Source: Leptolinea sp964424035 (GTDB taxonomy: Bacteria; Chloroflexota; Anaerolineae; Anaerolineales; Anaerolineaceae). From it: DNA of 64,000 nt. Of this stretch, positions 60,654-64,000 are shown one piece after another; the first letter of the stretch is position 1, and each line of letters starts with the position of its first letter. The notes under the pieces were generated by a model. It did not search any database, was not told the origin of the DNA, and saw only the letters and a list, made by a program, of their open reading frames with translations. The translations under genes and the position numbers were made by a program. Location of the stretch: assembly GCA_964424035.1 (NCBI GenBank), contig CAYRHB010000001.1:16141-80140 (forward strand), written 5' to 3'.

Positions 60654-61324
60654 GTCTTGATCGTATCGTTGCACTGGTGCCCATGCGCCATCATTCCCAA
60701 CGGGTTCCCGGGAAGAATTACCGGCCTATTGCCGGCAAACCTCTGTTCCATCACATCCTGGATACATTGCTGCAGGTTCCCGGGATCTCAAAGATCGTCA
60801 TAGACACAGACAGTCCGGACATCCGGGAAGGGGTATCAGCAAAATATCCAACGGTTGATGTTCTGGACCGTCCGGACCATCTGAAAGCTGACAACATTCC
60901 CATGAATGAAGTTCTTCTATATGATTCTTCCCGCTACCCGGCGGATCTTTATCTGCAAACGCACAGTACCAATCCATTACTCACAGCCGGATCCATCCGT
61001 TCTGCAGTCGACTTCATGCAATCAAATTATCCGGCGTATGACAGCCTGTTTTCTGTAACGCGCGTTCAAAGCCGGCTGTATGATTCTCTCGCGCGGGCGA
61101 TAAATCACAACCCCAATATTCTGCTGCAGACCCAGGATCTTCCTCCGGTATATGAAGAGAATTCGTGTATGTATATTTTTTCCCGTGAGACGATCGAAAA
61201 GCGGCGAACCCGGATCGGCGACCGGCCGTACATGTTCGAGCTTGATGCCATGGAAGCCTGGGATATTGATGAAGAAATTGATTTCCGTATCGCCGAGTTG
61301 ATGCTGCAAGCCCGCCAATCTTGA
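60650..61324 (+). CDS. Acylneuraminate cytidylyltransferase family protein
   Basis: A 224-residue nucleotidyltransferase, single domain. It begins RIVALVPMRHHSQRVPGKNY, the CTP-binding loop, in which MRHHSQRVPGK replaces the ARGGSKGIPRK of the fusion protein at 54024. IVIDTDSPDIREGVSAKYP, LYLQTHSTNPLLTAGSI and ELDAMEAWDIDEEIDFRIAE are in the family order. The final segment matches the DI-TPxDW region of NeuA-type enzymes. It is the third cytidylyltransferase-like gene in the window and may activate a different acidic sugar. Overlaps the GT2 gene (ATGA); a promoter-containing gap of 75 bases follows. Confidence 0.85.
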   Translation: MSLDRIVALVPMRHHSQRVPGKNYRPIAGKPLFHHILDTLLQVPGISKIVIDTDSPDIREGVSAKYPTVDVLDRPDHLKADNIPMNEVLLYDSSRYPADLYLQTHSTNPLLTAGSIRSAVDFMQSNYPAYDSLFSVTRVQSRLYDSLARAINHNPNILLQTQDLPPVYEENSCMYIFSRETIEKRRTRIGDRPYMFELDAMEAWDIDEEIDFRIAELMLQARQS

Positions 61325-61353
61325 ATTCGCGCTTTCCAGGCGCCCACTGATTT

Positions 61354-61382
61354 CAGACAAACAACCTTCGCAAAGGTATAAT
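61354..61382 (+). promoter_or_regulatory. Candidate promoter before the hydroxyacid dehydrogenase gene
   Basis: CAGACA at 61354-61359 (matching four of six -35 bases) and a perfect TATAAT at 61377-61382 are 17 bases apart, in the 75-base gap between the third cytidylyltransferase gene and the dehydrogenase gene. It may give the last three genes a separate transcript. Confidence 0.5.
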
Positions 61383-61399
61383 TTCACACGGAAAAAGAC

Positions 61400-62404
61400 A
61401 TGCCAACAGTACTGATCTCTGCCCCCTACATGATGCCTTCGATCTCCCGCTTCACCGGGATATTGAAACACTATGGCTGCGAACCAGTCGTTGCCGATGT
61501 AAACGAGCGGCTTTCCGAAGAAGAGATACTTGCCTATGCCGGTCAGTTCGACGGTGTGATTTGTGGTGATGACCGGTTTACTCCACGGGCAATCGATGCC
61601 TGCCTGCCGCGGTTAAAAGTGATCTCGAAATGGGGCACCGGTATCGATTCGATCGATAAAGAGTACGGCGAATCTGTTGGCGTTACCGTCAGGAACACCC
61701 CCAACGCGTTCACCCTGCCAGTTTCTGATACCGTGATGGGACTGATGCTCAGTTTTGCCCGGGGTATCCCGTGGATGAGCCGGGATGTTAAAAATGGAAA
61801 ATGGTCCAAATATCTTGGACGTTCCCTCAGTGAATGCACACTCGGCGTTGTCGGGGTGGGAAATATCGGGAAAGCCGTGATCCGGCGGGCGCGTGCATTT
61901 GGTATGAAGATCCTGGGGAACGATATCATTCCCATCGCACCCGATTTTGTACTGGAAAATGGCGTGGAGATGACCTCGCTGGAAGATCTACTGGGTCGGG
62001 CAGATTTCATTTCTTTGAACTGCGATCTAAATTCCACCAGCTTCCATATCATCAACCACCAGAGCATGGAGTGGATCAAACCCGGCGCTATTCTCATCAA
62101 CACAGCACGCGGCTCCCTGGTGGAAGAGGCTGCCCTGGTGGAAGGACTACGCTCCGGTTTGCTGGGTGGCGCAGGTTTCGATGTATTTGAGGTGGAACCG
62201 ATTCCTGAAGATTCTCCTCTGGTCTCTTTCGATAATATATTGCTCTCGGCGCATAATTCCAATGCCAGTCCGGCTGCCTGGGAACGGGTGCATCGAAATA
62301 CCATACATAATTTGCTTGCTGACCTTGGAATTCCCCATGATGATCTGGATGCGGTCATGGAGGATTCGTTGAAGTCCAATTCTCAGGGTTCTTCAAAGGG
62401 ATAA
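61400..62404 (+). CDS. D-2-hydroxyacid dehydrogenase, phosphoglycerate-dehydrogenase-like
   Basis: NAD-dependent D-2-hydroxyacid dehydrogenase of 334 residues. LGVVGVGNIGKAVIRRARAF is the Rossmann loop; catalytic residues are seen as Arg in ILINTARGSLVEE, Glu in GFDVFEVEPIPE and His in NILLSAHNSNASP. It has no C-terminal ACT domain, so it is shorter than many SerA proteins, and the substrate may be a sugar acid, glycerate or 3-phosphoglycerate. Such enzymes occur now and then in nonulosonate loci, where a link to sugar-acid metabolism is possible but unproven. Own promoter likely. SDR gene follows after six bases. Confidence 0.85.
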   Translation: MPTVLISAPYMMPSISRFTGILKHYGCEPVVADVNERLSEEEILAYAGQFDGVICGDDRFTPRAIDACLPRLKVISKWGTGIDSIDKEYGESVGVTVRNTPNAFTLPVSDTVMGLMLSFARGIPWMSRDVKNGKWSKYLGRSLSECTLGVVGVGNIGKAVIRRARAFGMKILGNDIIPIAPDFVLENGVEMTSLEDLLGRADFISLNCDLNSTSFHIINHQSMEWIKPGAILINTARGSLVEEAALVEGLRSGLLGGAGFDVFEVEPIPEDSPLVSFDNILLSAHNSNASPAAWERVHRNTIHNLLADLGIPHDDLDAVMEDSLKSNSQGSSKG

Positions 62405-62410
62405 ACACAC

Positions 62411-63175
62411 ATGACAGACAAATCTCGTACCGTATTGATCACCGGAGCTGCCGGAGGTATCGGCCGCGCTTCAGTCAAATTATTCTCAGAATCCGGCTGG
62501 TCTGTGATCGGTGTAGACCGCTCTGATTTTGGTGATGAATTTCCATCCAATGGATTGTTCATTAGAGCGGATATTTCCGACCCCAATGCCATGGATGAGA
62601 TCTATGCCAGAGCAAAGGAATTCAAATCATCACTGGATGCCGTGGTTAACAATGCCGCCTATCAGGTCAATAAACCACTTCTGGAGCATACTGTGGAGGA
62701 TTGGGACCTTGTGATGGCTTCCAATCTGCGTTCGGTATTTCTGGGTACCAAATTGGCCATTCCCCTGTTGCGGGAAGCCGGTGGGGGAGCCATTGTCAAT
62801 GTGTCCAGTGTGCATGCGGTCGCCACTTCGGTAGGAGTTTCCGCCTATGCCGCCAGTAAAGGCGGTTTGCTGGCGTTAACCCGTGCCATGGCCATCGAAT
62901 TCGCGAAGGATAATGTGCGGGTCAATGCCATTCTGCCCGGAGCGGTGGATACACCCATGCTGCGCGATGGGATGAACCGCGGTCATGCCGCTGGCGGTTC
63001 ATTGCAGGAACGGCTGGAAAATCTGGCCCGAAAGACGGTAAACGGGAGGATCGGGCAGCCACATGAAATTGCTCATGCCATTTATTTCATGGCGGATAAT
63101 ATCCAATCCTCGTTTATTACCGGTCAGGCATTGGTTGTGGACGGCGGTGCGACTGCCCGGTTGAGCACGGAATGA
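62411..63175 (+). CDS. SDR-family oxidoreductase
   Basis: Classical short-chain dehydrogenase of 254 residues. VLITGAAGGIGRASVKLF is the cofactor site, AVVNNAAYQVNKPLLEH the following motif, and Ser, Tyr and Lys are in VNVSSVHAVATS and VSAYAASKGGLLALTRAMA. VNAILPGAVDTPMLRDG and ITGQALVVDGGATAR close the fold. It is a different branch from the SDR at 53209. Members of this family reduce or oxidise sugars, 3-ketoacids and many other compounds, so the substrate is not assigned. Coupled by ATGA to the DUF115-like gene and preceded by the 2-hydroxyacid dehydrogenase gene. Confidence 0.85.
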   Translation: MTDKSRTVLITGAAGGIGRASVKLFSESGWSVIGVDRSDFGDEFPSNGLFIRADISDPNAMDEIYARAKEFKSSLDAVVNNAAYQVNKPLLEHTVEDWDLVMASNLRSVFLGTKLAIPLLREAGGGAIVNVSSVHAVATSVGVSAYAASKGGLLALTRAMAIEFAKDNVRVNAILPGAVDTPMLRDGMNRGHAAGGSLQERLENLARKTVNGRIGQPHEIAHAIYFMADNIQSSFITGQALVVDGGATARLSTE

Positions 63176-63984
63176 ACGAATTCCGCGAAACCATCAAGCA
63201 GGCACTTCCGCCACCGGTAATCAATACTCTGCGTGATGCGCGTGATACTGTTGTCCGGTTACAGCAATGGCCGTCTGCTACGTTTGACCCCCGCCGCCGC
63301 GACAGTGTTACGAAACTGGCCTCCCTAAAGGATAGCCGAAAAGGTGAACGGTGTTTCATCATCGGGAACGGCCCCAGTCTTAAACAGATGGACCTGTCTT
63401 GTTTGAAGAACGAGAACACCATCGGCATGAACCGGTTTTATCTCATGTTCCCTGAACTGGGATTTAAGACCACCTACTTCGTATCTGTCAACGATCTGGT
63501 AGTGGAACAGTGTGCGTCAGACCTGCAGGCATTGGATATTCCAACGTTCATTTCATGGCGCGGACGGCAGTGGGTACATCCGCGGGAGCACCTGTATTAC
63601 CTCTTCACCACATATACCGGCCCCAGGTTCGCCAAAGATATTCGTGGACGGTTATGGGAAAGCGCCACGGTTACCTATATTTCCATGCAGATAGCCTTCC
63701 ATCTGGGATTCCAGCAGATTATCCTGATTGGTGTGGACCATAATTTTGCCACCAAAGGTAAACCAAATACTACGGTGGTAAGCCAGGGTGATGATCCCAA
63801 TCATTTTTCCGGCAGCTACTTTGGAAAAGGATTCCGCTGGCAGCTTCCCGATCTGGACACGTCGGAACAGGGATATATACGCGCCCGGCAGGCCTATCAG
63901 GAAGCCGGACGTGAAATCCTGGATGCGACGGTTGGCGGAAAATTGACCGTGTATCCTAAAGTTGATTTCAGTAGTCTTTTTTAG
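63172..63984 (+). CDS. DUF115/MptE-like protein, possible sialyltransferase-like enzyme
   Basis: A 270-residue protein. ERCFIIGNGPSLKQMDLSCL is the hallmark GNGPSLK loop shared by DUF115 (MptE-like, Maf flagellin glycosyltransferases) and GT42 sialyltransferases such as Cst-II. GMNRFYLMFPELGFKTTYFV follows as in those proteins, and TYISMQIAFHLGFQQIILIG then GVDHNFA resembles the second conserved region (a helix then a GxD strand). In a locus with two NeuB-type synthases and three cytidylyltransferases, transfer of a CMP-nonulosonate is an attractive reading, but DUF115 includes unrelated enzymes. Overlaps the SDR gene by ATGA. Confidence is in the family, not in the reaction. Confidence 0.65.
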   Translation: MNEFRETIKQALPPPVINTLRDARDTVVRLQQWPSATFDPRRRDSVTKLASLKDSRKGERCFIIGNGPSLKQMDLSCLKNENTIGMNRFYLMFPELGFKTTYFVSVNDLVVEQCASDLQALDIPTFISWRGRQWVHPREHLYYLFTTYTGPRFAKDIRGRLWESATVTYISMQIAFHLGFQQIILIGVDHNFATKGKPNTTVVSQGDDPNHFSGSYFGKGFRWQLPDLDTSEQGYIRARQAYQEAGREILDATVGGKLTVYPKVDFSSLF

Positions 63985-63991
63985 GTCAGGC

Positions 63992-64000
63992 ATGGTTCCG
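63992..64000 (+). CDS. Possible start of the next gene (truncated at window end)
   Basis: An ATG at 63992, seven bases after the stop of the DUF115-like gene and behind an AGGTCAGG purine stretch, would continue the operon. Only three codons are visible, so nothing can be said about the product. Confidence 0.25.

Overview
The window is one continuous cell-surface glycan locus: about 50 protein genes, nearly all for sugar-nucleotide synthesis, glycosyl transfer, glycan modification or export. I see no rRNA, tRNA, CRISPR array, insertion sequence or phage gene. The organism cannot be fixed from the sequence alone. The style (many large GT-C membrane proteins with long extracytoplasmic tails, an EPS-associated winged-helix regulator, a Wzm/Wzt pair) would fit an environmental Chloroflexota/Anaerolineae-type genome; this is inference. 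Two 10-N gaps (9919-9928 and 17913-17922) show it is a draft or metagenome assembly.

Layout. (1) 35-5104, minus strand: methyltransferase, Wzx-type flippase, five-bladed beta-propeller protein, methyltransferase and FemAB-like acyltransferase, packed as one operon. (2) 5158-13152, plus strand: GT4, WbpI/WecB-type 2-epimerase, an AT-rich O-acylation module (SGNH-like protein, MBOAT, transglutaminase-like protein), then Gfo/Idh dehydrogenase and DegT aminotransferase, closed by a hairpin terminator. (3) 13282-29527, plus: GT4s, a methyltransferase-GT2 fusion, GT-C membrane proteins (including two large tandem paralogues), asparagine-synthase-type amidotransferase, and a GT4/WecA-type pair that probably starts the lipid-linked glycan. 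(4) 29616-50526, plus, more GC-rich: a good sigma70-type promoter, EPS-type regulator, frameshifted epimerase, Wzm/Wzt exporter, PseB-type dehydratase, RmlD-like reductase, NeuB-type synthase, SpsF-type cytidylyltransferase, several transferases and three GT-C proteins, ending at a bidirectional terminator. (5) 50600-51514, minus: a lone DUF4380-like gene. (6) 51590-63984, plus: GT-C protein, SDR, cytidylyltransferase-HAD fusion, second NeuB-type synthase, small conserved membrane protein, sulfatase-like protein, capsule-type GT-B protein, GT2, third cytidylyltransferase, 2-hydroxyacid dehydrogenase, SDR and a DUF115/sialyltransferase-like protein.

How it may work together. The left half looks able to make a lipid-linked glycan containing a diacetamido-uronic acid (2-epimerase, 3-dehydrogenase, aminotransferase), possibly amidated and O-acylated, and flip it with Wzx. 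The right half looks like a separate ABC-exported glycan rich in nonulosonic (sialic-acid-like) sugars: two NeuB-family synthases, three CMP-sugar-type nucleotidyltransferases and a candidate sialyltransferase-like protein. Neither pathway is complete inside the window. Many adjacent genes overlap by ATGA or TAATG, pointing to translational coupling.

The most notable items are the double nonulosonate gene set with its cytidylyltransferase-phosphatase fusion, the DUF115/GT42-like protein beside it, the paralogous capsule-type GT-B proteins (one with a four-cysteine cluster), and a homopolymer-rich frameshift in the epimerase gene at 30.24 kb.
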